The notes under the pieces are model-generated. The model was not told the DNA's origin. It did not search any database and saw nothing but the letters and a program-made list of their open reading frames with translations. Below, in pieces: positions 9,937-19,800 of a DNA stretch of 64,000 bases. Positions within the stretch are counted from its first letter, which is position 1. Each line of letters begins with the position of its first letter. A program made the position numbers and the translations under genes. This DNA comes from an uncultured Chitinophaga sp. (GTDB lineage Bacteria; Bacteroidota; Bacteroidia; Chitinophagales; Chitinophagaceae), in assembly GCF_946479755.1 (NCBI RefSeq), contig NZ_CAMLHC010000021.1:62001-126000 (forward strand), read 5' to 3'.

Positions 9937-10761
9937 ATGAAGAAAATACTAGCCTGTTGCCTGCTGTTGGGAAGCTTCTTTTCATTGAAAGCCCAGCAAA
10001 CCCCGTTCGTCCTTGGCGTGACCGATAAGATGGTATCATCGCAACTGGGAGAAGCCCGCACCCTGAATATCTACCTGCCGGAAGGTTATGAAAAAGACAC
10101 CGCCACCTATCCGGTGGTTTACCTGCTGGACGGATCAGCCAACGAGGATTTTATACATGTAACAGGACTTGTGCAGTACCTGACCATGATCCGCTTTATG
10201 CCGCCGGTGATACTGGTGGGCATCGCCAATGTGGACCGTAAGCGGGATTTTACTTTCCCGACTACCATCGCAGAAGATAAAAAAGCTTATCCCACCACAG
10301 GCGGGTCGGCGAAGTTCGTCGCTTTCCTGGAGAAAGAGCTGCAACCTTATATAGCGAAACATTACCGGGTAAGGCCGCACCGTACGCTGATAGGACAGTC
10401 ACTGGGCGGCCTGTTGGCCACTGAGGTGCTGCTGCGCCGCCCTTCCCTCTTTGAGCAATACGCGATCATCAGCCCCAGTTTATGGTGGAGCAATGAGTCG
10501 CTGCTGGCGGAAGCACCGGCGCTGCTGCAGGCAAATCTGAAGAAACCTGTCAGTGTATACCTGTCTGTAGGAGAAGAAGGTGATGTCATGAAAAACGACG
10601 CAGCCCGTCTGGCAGCGTTACTGAAGGCAGCCAATCCGCAGCTGATGACGCCGCGTTTCCTGCCCATGCCGCAGGAGAACCATCTCACGATACTGCACCG
10701 CAGCCTCTATGCCGGCCTCGATACGCTGTTTCACAAAATGGTACCACCTGTTAAGCAATAA
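9937..10761 (+). CDS. Secreted alpha/beta-hydrolase, esterase D/IroE-like
   Basis: About 274 residues with a signal peptide (MKKILACCLLLGSFFSLKAQ). The start at ATG 9937 is preferred over the upstream TTG at 9919 because it opens directly into the signal peptide. The fold is the putative esterase family (PF00756): NIYLPEGYE then PVVYLLDGSA, the nucleophile elbow GQSLGG with Ser155, and a likely catalytic His in ENHLTIL near the C-terminus. Relatives cleave S-formylglutathione, siderophore esters or acetylated xylan, so the substrate stays open. The last 11 bases overlap the convergent gene. Confidence 0.85.
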   Translation: MKKILACCLLLGSFFSLKAQQTPFVLGVTDKMVSSQLGEARTLNIYLPEGYEKDTATYPVVYLLDGSANEDFIHVTGLVQYLTMIRFMPPVILVGIANVDRKRDFTFPTTIAEDKKAYPTTGGSAKFVAFLEKELQPYIAKHYRVRPHRTLIGQSLGGLLATEVLLRRPSLFEQYAIISPSLWWSNESLLAEAPALLQANLKKPVSVYLSVGEEGDVMKNDAARLAALLKAANPQLMTPRFLPMPQENHLTILHRSLYAGLDTLFHKMVPPVKQ

Positions 10762-11416
10762 TATAATCTTTCAGTACAACAGGCACATAGCTGTTATCTA
10801 CGTACAATACCGGAAAGATACCGTTGCGGTGCCGGATATAGTCGCAGGTGACCTCGTCCAGCACGCTGAAGTCGAAGGATTTCAGGTAGATCTCATGCCC
10901 GCCGGTAAATGACGCCGGCAGGGAACAGGTCTGCAGGTCCATGTTCCCCTGCGAAGCACGTAGCAGGCGCTCCACTGTTTTGTCATCCGGGTTGCTGGTG
11001 TCTGAGGGGATGTTGCCCACACGCTCGGAGATGTGTTGCAGCAGCGCAGTGTCCCAGCGGGTGTCGCTGGTGCTGAAGATGCCGTAATACACCTGTTGCT
11101 GTTCGTTGGACCTGATAATTTTTGCCAGGCACACCGGTTTTTGGGAGATGTTTTCCAATACCTGTTTTTTCCCGCGTCCGGAGATGATCACAAAGAGGGC
11201 CACGCCGGTCATGGTGATCAATCCGGCCAGTAGTCCGTAGCCGCTTTGCAGCAGTCGTCCTTTGTTCAGCAGAAAGAGGGTGAGGCCGCCAATAGCGATC
11301 AGTAGGGTGGGAGCCAGTAATAGTTTGTTTCCGGAGGCGAAATGTGCGTAATTTTTTTTCCAGTCGGTTTTTCTTTCAAGATGTTCCAGTTTGGTGACAT
11401 CATAATGTGTCATCAT
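10751..11416 (-). CDS. Hypothetical protein with two membrane helices
   Basis: A 221-residue protein with no family I recognise. Residues about 31-50 (LLLAPTLLIAIGGLTLFLL) and 60-80 (LLAGLITMTGVALFVIISG) are membrane helices forming a hairpin, with a soluble C-terminal domain of about 140 residues. The N-terminus is charged (KLEHLERKTDWKKNYAHF). It overlaps the 3' end of the convergent esterase gene by 11 bases. Two adjacent ATG codons are possible starts. Confidence 0.75.
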   Translation of the reverse strand: MMTHYDVTKLEHLERKTDWKKNYAHFASGNKLLLAPTLLIAIGGLTLFLLNKGRLLQSGYGLLAGLITMTGVALFVIISGRGKKQVLENISQKPVCLAKIIRSNEQQQVYYGIFSTSDTRWDTALLQHISERVGNIPSDTSNPDDKTVERLLRASQGNMDLQTCSLPASFTGGHEIYLKSFDFSVLDEVTCDYIRHRNGIFPVLYVDNSYVPVVLKDYIIA

Positions 11417-11538
11417 GGGTGATAGACGTTTTTCATATGTGTGAATAGTAATAGTAAGGTTTCCTGTCTATAGGTGATCCACTTAATAAAATTGGGTTAA
11501 ACAGCCGGTCTGTGTTAATGGATGCGAAGATAAAGAAA

Positions 11539-11567
11539 GTCCCGCAGTTGAACATCAACTGCGGGAC
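11539..11567 (-). terminator. Intrinsic terminator
   Basis: A 13-bp perfect stem (GTCCCGCAGTTGA with its complement) closes a 3-nt loop and is followed on the minus strand by a T-rich tract (TTTCTTTATCTT). It lies 36 nt after the stop of the small gene at 11604. Confidence 0.8.
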
Positions 11568-11603
11568 ACTTGATAAAAAAATACCGGGAACCGGGGAGAC
11601 GGA

Positions 11604-11819
11604 TCAGCTGCCCATGACTACTTCAATGGCTGCGCCCAGTTCTGCAGTTTCCGGTGTTTCGTTGTCGGTGTCTTTTTCAAACCAGTAATCTGCACCGTCG
11701 CTATCCTGTTTACGGACTAACCGCATGGTTTTGTTGGGCAGCGCCACCAGGAAATTGTCAGCCGACTCCTGCGAGACGGCAATCAGCTGTCCGTGGTAAT
11801 CAATATGAAATGTACTCAT
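11604..11819 (-). CDS. Small hypothetical protein
   Basis: A 71-residue acidic protein beginning MSTFHIDYHGQLIAVSQES. The start at 11819 is chosen because the frame upstream of it runs through an operator-like palindrome and does not look coded. No signal peptide, helix or known motif is visible. It is flanked by its own terminator and diverges from the M1 peptidase gene, which supports it as a real monocistronic gene. Function unknown. Confidence 0.65.
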   Translation of the reverse strand: MSTFHIDYHGQLIAVSQESADNFLVALPNKTMRLVRKQDSDGADYWFEKDTDNETPETAELGAAIEVVMGS

Positions 11820-11842
11820 GGCAGTCGTTTTATGAAAACAAT

Positions 11843-11857
11843 GCACAATCATTGTGC
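11843..11857. promoter_or_regulatory. Operator-like inverted repeat in a divergent intergenic region
   Basis: GCACAAT-C-ATTGTGC is a perfect 7-bp inverted repeat with a 1-nt spacer, between the small gene (start 11819) and the M1 peptidase gene (start 11940). The shape suits a dimeric regulator. Confidence 0.4.
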
Positions 11858-11939
11858 CTGTATGCCAGTGAGCGAACTGAACAACAACCGTTTTTTGAGG
11901 CAAGTTTTCCTATTTTTATCCCTGCAACAATTCAGGCTT

Positions 11940-13820
11940 ATGAAAAAATGTTTAAACACCCTGTTATTACTGGCGGCGACCACCGTGGCGGTGCAGGCGC
12001 AACAGCTGTACGAGCCTCGTAATATCAGGAAAGCTTATGAAAACCAGACCCGCTCCCGTAGCGGTAACCCGGGTGCCGCATATTGGCAGAACAAAGGACG
12101 GTATGATATTCATCTTACGATAAATCCCCCTTCTCCGGTGGTATATGGCAAAGAAAATATCACTTACATTAATAACAGTCCCGATGCGCTTGAAACGCTT
12201 GTGCTCGATTTGATCGGTAATCACCATAAACCGCAATCACCCCGGTCCGGGTATGTCAGCAAGGACTATCTCTCCCGTGGCGTGGTCATAGATACGCTCG
12301 TGATCAATGGGAAAACCGTCGCTTTTAATAATGACCAGGGTACCGTTGGCACGGTGGAGCTACCATCGCCGCTGGCGGCGAAAGACAGCCTGCAGCTGCA
12401 GATCAGCTGGCGTTATGAACTGTCGGTAGAAAGCGGCAGGGAAGGTATTATCGACAGCACTACCTATTTTCTCGCTTATTATCATCCCCGTGTAGCCGTG
12501 TATGATGACTACAACGGATGGAACATGCTGCAGCATACCGGCCGTGTGGAATTCTACAATGACTTTAATGACTACCAGGTGACCGTGAAGGTGCCGAAGA
12601 ACTTTGTGGTGTGGGGTACGGGCAACCTGTTGAACGCACCGGAAGTACTGCAGCCGGAGTATGCGTCACGGCTGAAGAAATCCTACAGCAGCGACTCCTG
12701 CCTGCATATCGCCACTCATGAGGAGATGCTGGCCGGTAAAGTCACCCGGCAGCAGGAATGGAACACCTGGAAATTCAGCTACGGGCATATTCCCGATGTG
12801 GCACTGGGCGTGAGCGATCACTATGTGTGGGATGCCGCCAGCGTAATGGTAGACAGCACCACCCGCCGCCGCGCCAGCATACAGGCAGCTTACAATGATA
12901 CGGCTTATGACTTCAGGCATTCTGTTGCCTTCTCGCACACCGCCTTGTCTTATTTCTCACACCACTGGCCGGGCGTGGCTTATCCCTACCCGGTGATGAC
13001 CGCCTTTCAGGGGTATGCCGATATGGAGTATCCCATGATGGTGAATGATGGCTCCATGGGGCAGGACCTCGATTTTGCCCAATTGCTGCAGGACCACGAA
13101 ATGGCACATACCTATTTCCCGTTCTACATGGGCATCAACGAAAGCCGCTACGCTTTTATGGATGAAGGATGGGCCACCACCTTCGAATACCTGGTGCGGA
13201 TACACGAAAAAGGCAAAGCCAGCGCCGATGATTTCTACCGGAAGTTCCGCGTGTCACGCTATATCAGCGATCCGTCCACGGAAGAAGACCAGCCAATCAT
13301 CACCATGTCCAACCAGGTGACGGGCGATGGTTATTCCGTTAACTCCTACGGCAAGGCGTCGTTGTCTTACCTGGCACTGAAAGACCTGCTGGGCGATGCG
13401 CTGTTCCGCAAATGCCTGCATGCCTATATGGACAAATGGCATGGCAAACACCCTATCCCGTGGGATTATTTCTATAGCTTCAACGCCGCGGCAGGGCAGG
13501 ACTTAAACTGGTTCTGGCAGAACTGGTTCTTCAGTAACAACTACATCGATCTGAAGCTGGCAGGGGTAACGGCGAAAGGAAAAACCGCCACGCTGGCTAT
13601 CGTCAATGAAGGTGGTTTTGCCATTCCTTTCGATGTGGTGGTCAATTTTGTTGACGGAACTTCTTCCACGGTGCATCAGACCCCGGCCGTATGGAAGAAA
13701 AATCCGCGCACGTTGCAGCTGACGGTACCGGCAGATAAAAGTATTGGCTCGGTAACACTGGACGGTAACCTGTTTATGGATGCCACGCCGGATAATAATA
13801 GCTGGAAAAACAAACATTGA
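11940..13820 (+). CDS. Secreted M1-family metallopeptidase
   Basis: A 626-residue gluzincin aminopeptidase-like enzyme. The ATG at 11940 begins a clear signal peptide (MKKCLNTLLLLAATTVAVQAQ); the frame runs further upstream but without coding character. The zinc site is HEMAH (His386, Glu387, His390) followed after 18 residues by Glu409 in FMDEGWATTFEY, exactly the M1 spacing. An N-terminal beta domain (about 45-290) precedes the catalytic domain; a short C-terminal beta domain (about 540-626) replaces the long helical domain of classical aminopeptidase N. It probably trims peptides in the periplasm or outside the cell. Confidence 0.92.
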   Translation: MKKCLNTLLLLAATTVAVQAQQLYEPRNIRKAYENQTRSRSGNPGAAYWQNKGRYDIHLTINPPSPVVYGKENITYINNSPDALETLVLDLIGNHHKPQSPRSGYVSKDYLSRGVVIDTLVINGKTVAFNNDQGTVGTVELPSPLAAKDSLQLQISWRYELSVESGREGIIDSTTYFLAYYHPRVAVYDDYNGWNMLQHTGRVEFYNDFNDYQVTVKVPKNFVVWGTGNLLNAPEVLQPEYASRLKKSYSSDSCLHIATHEEMLAGKVTRQQEWNTWKFSYGHIPDVALGVSDHYVWDAASVMVDSTTRRRASIQAAYNDTAYDFRHSVAFSHTALSYFSHHWPGVAYPYPVMTAFQGYADMEYPMMVNDGSMGQDLDFAQLLQDHEMAHTYFPFYMGINESRYAFMDEGWATTFEYLVRIHEKGKASADDFYRKFRVSRYISDPSTEEDQPIITMSNQVTGDGYSVNSYGKASLSYLALKDLLGDALFRKCLHAYMDKWHGKHPIPWDYFYSFNAAAGQDLNWFWQNWFFSNNYIDLKLAGVTAKGKTATLAIVNEGGFAIPFDVVVNFVDGTSSTVHQTPAVWKKNPRTLQLTVPADKSIGSVTLDGNLFMDATPDNNSWKNKH

Positions 13821-13835
13821 TCAGCAGTGGGAATA

Positions 13836-13879
13836 AAAAGCAAAGCGGCGGTACCTCCAGGTGCCGCCGCTTTGCTTTT
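13836..13879. terminator. Bidirectional intrinsic terminator
   Basis: A hairpin of about 16 bp (AAAAGCAAAGCGGCGG with its complement) continues into ACCT/AGGT around a 2-nt tip. A-rich and T-rich edges let it serve both the M1 peptidase gene and the convergent OmpA gene. Confidence 0.88.
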
Positions 13880-13888
13880 ATGGTTCAT

Positions 13889-15169
13889 TTATAATTTAAT
13901 GAATTCTACCCTGCGGTTGTTGGCCTTGCCGACTTCGGTGTTGTTACTATCGATAGGCTGGGTCTTGCCTTTACCATCTGTTTCGAGGCGGGCCACATCG
14001 ATGCCGAAATCTTTTCCCAGCGCCGCTTTCACTGCGTCGGCCCTGCGTTTGGAGAGGTCGAGGTTCAGTTTTTCATTCCCGTCAGCGTCGGTATGACCAA
14101 CGATTTTCACCCTGACGGCAGCATTTTCAGTCAGCACATTGGCGATGTCTTTCAGGGCGCCGTAGGATTCCGGTTTGATCTGATCGCTGTTGGTATCGAA
14201 GAGGATACCATGGGAGATAAATTTACCTTCTGTGATCAGTTTGTTGCGGGTGTCGGGCGCGCCTACCGCCAGGGTGATATTGCCGATATAGAAAGTACCA
14301 TCCTGTTTTTCGTAGTCGGGCGCATAGGCGGCAAAAGCGAGGGTGTTCAGCACGGCACCTGCATCCAGTGCGCGTGGCAGGTCCAGTATCTTGGTGCTGT
14401 CCAGGTACACGCGAACGCGTTGTTTCTGGCGCCAGAGAGACAGCCGCACGTAGTTTTTCTTCGGTACGTTGAATACCGGCAAACCGTTGATGTTATTGTT
14501 GCCGATGACGTTGGAGGAATAACTGAGATAACCTTCGCCGGAGGACTTGGGCGCTAAACTCACTTTAAAGGAAGGCGCCATGACATGGTCTTTGTCGCCC
14601 AGGTCGAATTTCTCTTCCGTGCTCACGGCTTTCAGTACGCTTACCGTCAGCATGCCGATGCCGGCAATACCGTTGTTGGCCATAATATCCACCTGGAGGG
14701 TGAAATTGTCCGGCAGGTTACTGGTCAGGTATTCGGGATAAAAAACACCATCCTGTTTGATGGCCAGCCATTTACCGGGACGGTTGCTGACAGTCACCAC
14801 TTCCGCGCCGGAACGGGTGTTCCACTGGCCGGGGAACTCGCCCACCGGGTCCTGTGAGAAATTCTCGTGCACGATGATTTTTTCTCCCGGTACAAAATCA
14901 AACCGGGAGTAAGACTTGATATCGGTGTTGGCAGGACCGTTATTAACAGCTGCCGGCGCGTTATCACCGGTATCTCCCGGGGCAGGCGTATTGCCGGCGT
15001 TAGGGGTGCCTTGGTCGCCTTTCTTTTTGGGGGCGGTAGCGTCGTCAATGGTTTTGTCGATCTTCTCATTGACTTTTTGCTGTACTTTATTTTTGATGCG
15101 GTCAAACAGCTGGGCCTGCGTAGTGCTCGCCACGGTACAGATACCGAGCAACAGGAATACCTTTTTCAT
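13889..15169 (-). CDS. OmpA-family outer-membrane/peptidoglycan-binding protein
   Basis: A 426-residue exported protein. Signal peptide at 1-19 (KKVFLLLGICTVASTTQAQ), then a lysine-rich helical segment (about 20-50) and a Pro/Gly/Asn-rich linker. A jelly-roll-like beta domain (about 90-300) carries HENFSQDPVGEFPGQW and NFTLQVDIMAN. The C-terminal OmpA domain (about 315-426) has GHTDADGNEKLNLDLSKRRA and the terminal NNRRVEF motif that binds peptidoglycan. The middle domain suggests a ligand-binding role in addition to anchoring; its ligand is unknown. Confidence 0.9.
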   Translation of the reverse strand: MKKVFLLLGICTVASTTQAQLFDRIKNKVQQKVNEKIDKTIDDATAPKKKGDQGTPNAGNTPAPGDTGDNAPAAVNNGPANTDIKSYSRFDFVPGEKIIVHENFSQDPVGEFPGQWNTRSGAEVVTVSNRPGKWLAIKQDGVFYPEYLTSNLPDNFTLQVDIMANNGIAGIGMLTVSVLKAVSTEEKFDLGDKDHVMAPSFKVSLAPKSSGEGYLSYSSNVIGNNNINGLPVFNVPKKNYVRLSLWRQKQRVRVYLDSTKILDLPRALDAGAVLNTLAFAAYAPDYEKQDGTFYIGNITLAVGAPDTRNKLITEGKFISHGILFDTNSDQIKPESYGALKDIANVLTENAAVRVKIVGHTDADGNEKLNLDLSKRRADAVKAALGKDFGIDVARLETDGKGKTQPIDSNNTEVGKANNRRVEFIKL

Positions 15170-15337
15170 GATAACAACAAATGGTTTCAGATGATAGATA
15201 AAGTGGGCTGCAAGGTACGTCGGTTTGAATGTACCCGTTGCAGGGGTATGTTATTTTTTCCCGAAGTTACGCTTTAAGGAAACGTTGAGCGCTTTCTGTT
15301 ATATTTACGGGTAAAAAAAGTATTGTCCCGTAAAACG

Positions 15338-16381
15338 ATGGTTATTGGGTTGTTGCTGGCGATGGTGATCATGGCGGCGCAGTTGCCTGCCGGGCCGGGG
15401 CCCGTGCCGGTCACGCTGTCGTGGCCGGACTATTTCGGCAGCCGCGTGTTTTTGCCGGCTGATAACCCGTTGACGGAAGAAGGGATACAGCTGGGGCGAC
15501 GGTTGTTTTACGAAAAAGCGTTGTCCGTTAACCGGCAGATGAGCTGTGCCACCTGCCACCAGCAGGCAAGAGCTTTTACTGACGGGCAGCGGTTCAGTGC
15601 CGGCGCCGATGGCGTACTGCAGCCCCGCAACACCATGTCGCTGGCCAATCTGCCCTGGGTGCGGCAGCTTTTCTGGGACGGCCGTGCCGGCAGCCTTGAG
15701 GAGCAGGCGGTAACACCCCTGACAGCGCCGCATGAAATGGGGCAACCACTGGAGGTTTCCGCCGCCAGGCTGCCGCAGATAAAGGGTTATCCTCCGTTGT
15801 TCCGCCGCGCTTTCGGGTCGGACAGCATCACGGGCGACCGCATCGTCAAAGCGCTGGCCCAGTTTGAACGCACGCTGATCTCTGCCAATTCGCGCTATGA
15901 TCAATATTTACAAGGAAAATATCAATTGTCTGCCTCGGAAAGCAACGGTGTTGCGCTTTTCTATGCCAACACAGACACCGTGCGTGGCATCCGTGGTGCT
16001 GGTTGCGGGCATTGCCACGGCGGCCCTAAAACGTACAGTGACCTGTTTCACAATAACGGGCTGGACAGCCTTCCGCCCGATGGCGGCCGGCAGCAGGTGA
16101 CCGGGCAGGCTTATGACAAGGGCCGTTTCCGGGTGGCCACCCTGCGTAACATCGCGCTGACGGCCCCCTACATGCACGATGGCCGCTTTCCCGACCTGGA
16201 AAGCGTGATCGATCATTACAGCGGGCATATTGCCCACAGTGAAACACTGAGCCCTTTTCTGCAACAGCCGCTGCACCTGACGACAAAAGAGAAAAAAGAC
16301 CTGCTGGCTTTTTTGCAGCTGCTCACGGATTCAACCTTTATTACCGACCCGCGTTTTTCCAATCCTTTTAAACAAGATTAA
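15338..16381 (+). CDS. Di-heme cytochrome c peroxidase/MauG-family protein
   Basis: A 347-residue periplasmic di-heme enzyme. ATG 15338 is preferred over TTG 15323 because it opens the signal or anchor helix (VIGLLLAMVIMAAQLPAG). Heme motifs are CATCH (Cys70, Cys73, His74) and CGHCH (Cys223, Cys226, His227). Family marks include LGRRLFYEKALSVNRQMSC and TLRNIALTAPYMHDGR. Members reduce hydrogen peroxide or carry out MauG-like oxidations. The next gene starts 5 nt later, so the two are probably one operon. A TATATTTA -7-like box lies at 15300-15307. Confidence 0.92.
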   Translation: MVIGLLLAMVIMAAQLPAGPGPVPVTLSWPDYFGSRVFLPADNPLTEEGIQLGRRLFYEKALSVNRQMSCATCHQQARAFTDGQRFSAGADGVLQPRNTMSLANLPWVRQLFWDGRAGSLEEQAVTPLTAPHEMGQPLEVSAARLPQIKGYPPLFRRAFGSDSITGDRIVKALAQFERTLISANSRYDQYLQGKYQLSASESNGVALFYANTDTVRGIRGAGCGHCHGGPKTYSDLFHNNGLDSLPPDGGRQQVTGQAYDKGRFRVATLRNIALTAPYMHDGRFPDLESVIDHYSGHIAHSETLSPFLQQPLHLTTKEKKDLLAFLQLLTDSTFITDPRFSNPFKQD

Positions 16382-16385
16382 GCTG

Positions 16386-16874
16386 ATGATAAAGCACTGT
16401 TTTATAATCCTGCTGCTGCTGACAGGGATGACTGCCAAGGCGCAACAGCAGCCGGCGGTGAAAGTCTCCGGGGAAGTGGCCCGCCCGCTGATACTCTATC
16501 CTGAAACACTGCGCCAGATGAAGCGCGTCACCGTCTCCCTCAAAGACCGCGATGGTAACGATCACGCCTATACCGGCGTGCCGGTACAGGTCATCCTGGA
16601 ACAGGCGGGCGTCACCACCGGTAAAACGCTGAGAGGAGAGAACCTCAGCAAATACCTGCTGGTGCGTTGTGCGGACGGCTACGAGGTACTGTTCTCGCTG
16701 GCCGAACTGGACAACAGCTTTACCGACAGGGTGGTCATACTGGCAGATGAATCCGGTGGACAGCCGCTGCCCGCCGGCAAAGGACCTTTCAGACTGGTCG
16801 TGCCCGGGGAGAAAAAGCCCGCACGCAGCAGCTTCCAGGTAACGGAGATGATTATACGGTTTGCGAAAGATTAA
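16386..16874 (+). CDS. Periplasmic molybdopterin-binding-fold protein (oxidoreductase molybdopterin-binding domain)
   Basis: A 162-residue protein with a signal peptide (IKHCFIILLLLTGMTAKAQ) and a single domain like the sulfite oxidase molybdopterin-binding fold: VKVSGEVARPLILYPETLRQ, YTGVPVQVILEQAG, then GPFRLVVPGEKKPARSS and VTEMIIRF. It is the length of the isolated, often cofactor-free, version of this domain; I do not see the conserved cofactor Cys of sulfite oxidase. It follows the di-heme peroxidase by 5 nt, so the two may act together in periplasmic electron transfer. That link is inferred. Confidence 0.8.
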   Translation: MIKHCFIILLLLTGMTAKAQQQPAVKVSGEVARPLILYPETLRQMKRVTVSLKDRDGNDHAYTGVPVQVILEQAGVTTGKTLRGENLSKYLLVRCADGYEVLFSLAELDNSFTDRVVILADESGGQPLPAGKGPFRLVVPGEKKPARSSFQVTEMIIRFAKD

Positions 16875-16875
16875 G

Positions 16876-19800
16876 TCATTTTTCTATTCCGAATTCCACT
16901 TCATTGGACCAATGCACTTTCCAGTCGGGATGAAATGCCCGGGCATTCTGCTTAGACACGCTCCGCTCTTTAGCCAGCTCCATACAGCTGCCGGGAGCAC
17001 CGTTGTCATTGACGCGGAAAGAGAGTTTTATCAGTTGTCCTTTGTCCATAGCGGCTTTTACGTCGGGTATCTCTTCCCAGGGAATGGCGCATTCGGTGAT
17101 CACGGTATTGCCTTCACGGCGGATCACCAGTTTACCATTGTTCACCGGTCCTTCTTTGGCTGACTTGGGCTGCTTCGGAAAAAAATGTTTCCGGTTAAGT
17201 CCCGGCGCCAGCAACCGCCATATCTCTGTGCCTCCGCCATACGCGGCGGCCACCGGGTTGAACGCATATTCGTAGTCGGTGCATTTATAGCCGGTGTACC
17301 GCGGCATAGTGCCGGGCGGGTGGGCCAGCATACCGTCCTTGCCCTCCGGGACCACGTTGAATGCCAGCAATACGTTGTCATAGGAATAACCAAGCCCCGA
17401 ATTGTCAGGTGTCACCGGGTTTTTCTGATAGGTATAGTGTCGCACGCCTGCCGGCCAGATCAATGGCTGCCGGAGCGCTTTAAAGACAGGCGTGAGGGTA
17501 ATGCCGGCGGGCAAATGCGGTTCCGCTCCCACGATGTAATACCCTAAAGCGCCATACACCCCTTTCCAGTTGCCGCGGGTATCAAAATCTTCTTTCACAA
17601 AAAGGCTGTCAGATGAGGGACGGTCAAACAGCAGCGCCGCGAGTTTAGGCGTATACCACCACGCGTTGGCATGCAGCACGATGCGCACATCGCCTTCGAG
17701 GCGCAGTACCTCCCAGGTGCCGCCCCACAGGTTGGTGAGCGTGCGGCGGAACAGATTTTTGCCGCTGTGGTTGTCATATACTTCCAGCCGTACCGAAGAC
17801 ACCCGTAATGCAGGCAGGTACAGCGCAACCTGCGTAGGCTCCGGCAGCCGGAGGTCCAGCCCGAAGGAGTTGGTGTTATCGCCGCTTTCCCAGTAATGGA
17901 GGATGCGGCCGTTGCTATCGGGCAACTGTAAGGCGCCCGTATCGGTGGCAGGTACGCTGTTTTCTTTGGTGATCAGCGACTCCTGCATGTCCAGTACGTA
18001 GGAGGTGTCGGGATAAAAGAACGTGTCATCCGGACGATGCGCAAAACGATAGGTGCCCGGATGCGGCGTGCTGTCGGCTACTTTGGCGGCAAAGTAAAAG
18101 TACCGGTCATCGTACGCAAAGTATCCGCTGGCATAGCCGTTGGCGTTAGTATCGAAATTTTTAAACGGATACCAGGCTGCCTCTGTCACGCTGACGGTGG
18201 CGGCGCCTTTGCTGCTGACACTTTGGGGCAAGGCCTGTTGCCAGTCGTCCAGCTGTCCGTCTACGTTGATGCTTAACCGGGAGATCACATTCACATGCAT
18301 ATCTTCATAGTGGGTGGCGATGCCATCAGCGCCGGCATCGAAGTGCACCGCGAGGGGATAAGTGTTGTTGGCCGCAGCGATACCGCCGGTGATTTGCACC
18401 AGTATGGTGCGGGTTTCGTGCGCCGCCAGCGATAAGCTGTCTGGCAGGGTCACCTGCAGTCCTTTTAAAGTAACCTGGAGCCGCCCTTTTACCGGACGGT
18501 TGAGGATGTTGGTCAGCTGCAGCCGCATCACCGGCAATCGGGAAATGCGGGCAGTCATATCCTTCGGTATGATCTCCACCGGCTCATAGCCTTCTATGCG
18601 GGCGGTTTTCAGCGCCGCCAGCAATTTGCTGAAAGAGCCTTTGGAACCGTCGGTACGCAGATAGTAACCCTGACTGTTGAGTGGAATTTCCAGCTGGCCG
18701 TTCTTCGCATACAGCGGATTGCCATAAAAATCATACAACCGCAGATACGAAGCGGCAGGCAGTAGCATACGGCCGCCGGTAAGCGGAAGGTATTTTTGCA
18801 ACGCCTGTTGCAGGCTGTCGGCTTGCGGATTGCCGGCAGCGATGGCGGCCCTTATCTTCTCCTTTTCCATCACTTCCGGCAGCCCTCTCACGCCTCGGAA
18901 CAATACTCTCTCTGCACCAAAGGCGTCACCAATGTCACCGCTGATCACGGCAGTACCGTCGTCCGGATGCTGCCCGCCGTCGAATATCATGATCCACGGC
19001 AGCCCATTGGGAAACAGCAGCCGGTTGAAGTTGCGTTCGCCTACCAGGTGTTGTACCGCACCCAGCGCAGCGGCCTGCGACCAGGTATCGGGGATGCGGG
19101 TGATCTCTTTGGTGCCTTGGGGTGTCAGCACCTTCTGCGTAAAACGCTCGCTGCCGCGGCCACCGGTGTACATGTAGCCGGCGTAAATGCCCATGGAACG
19201 GTCATAACCGGAAGACCGGTTGGTGGCCACGGTAAGGCCTATACGATCATCGGTGTTGCCTACCCAGCTTTCGGTGTCCCAGATTTTTACGCGGCCCCTG
19301 GGAGATCGACGGTTAACCCACTCCGGATAAATGGCCGGCGATTCCATGCCCTGGTAGTGGATGGAACAGAAATCGAAAATAGGGAGGAAGGTCATTTTGC
19401 CGTCGGCAAATAGTTTGTCCCAGGCATTGGAGTTGGAATCGCCACCGCCTACCAGCACGTCGGCGCCTCTCTTGCGTGCATCCAGCACGGCCTGCGCCAT
19501 TACGCGGTATATCTCACGGTACCGCAAAATATCGGATTGCCACCCGGAGATGGAAGCGCCTTCCCACGGCTCGTTCCATAACGATACCGCAGTGACGGGC
19601 CCCTTCGGCCAGCCATACTGCACACACAGCCGGTGCACGAATTGCTGGAAATCGGTATCGGAAGCAGGCGCCCATACAAGGTCCTGTTTCGTTTTTTTCA
19701 TCACCCGGTTAGAATCGAGAAAGGAGCGTGGCATGCCCAGTGGCTGGGGTGCCGTGCCTGCGCCAAACATCAGTAACACCGTGATGTTTTTGGACTGGTA

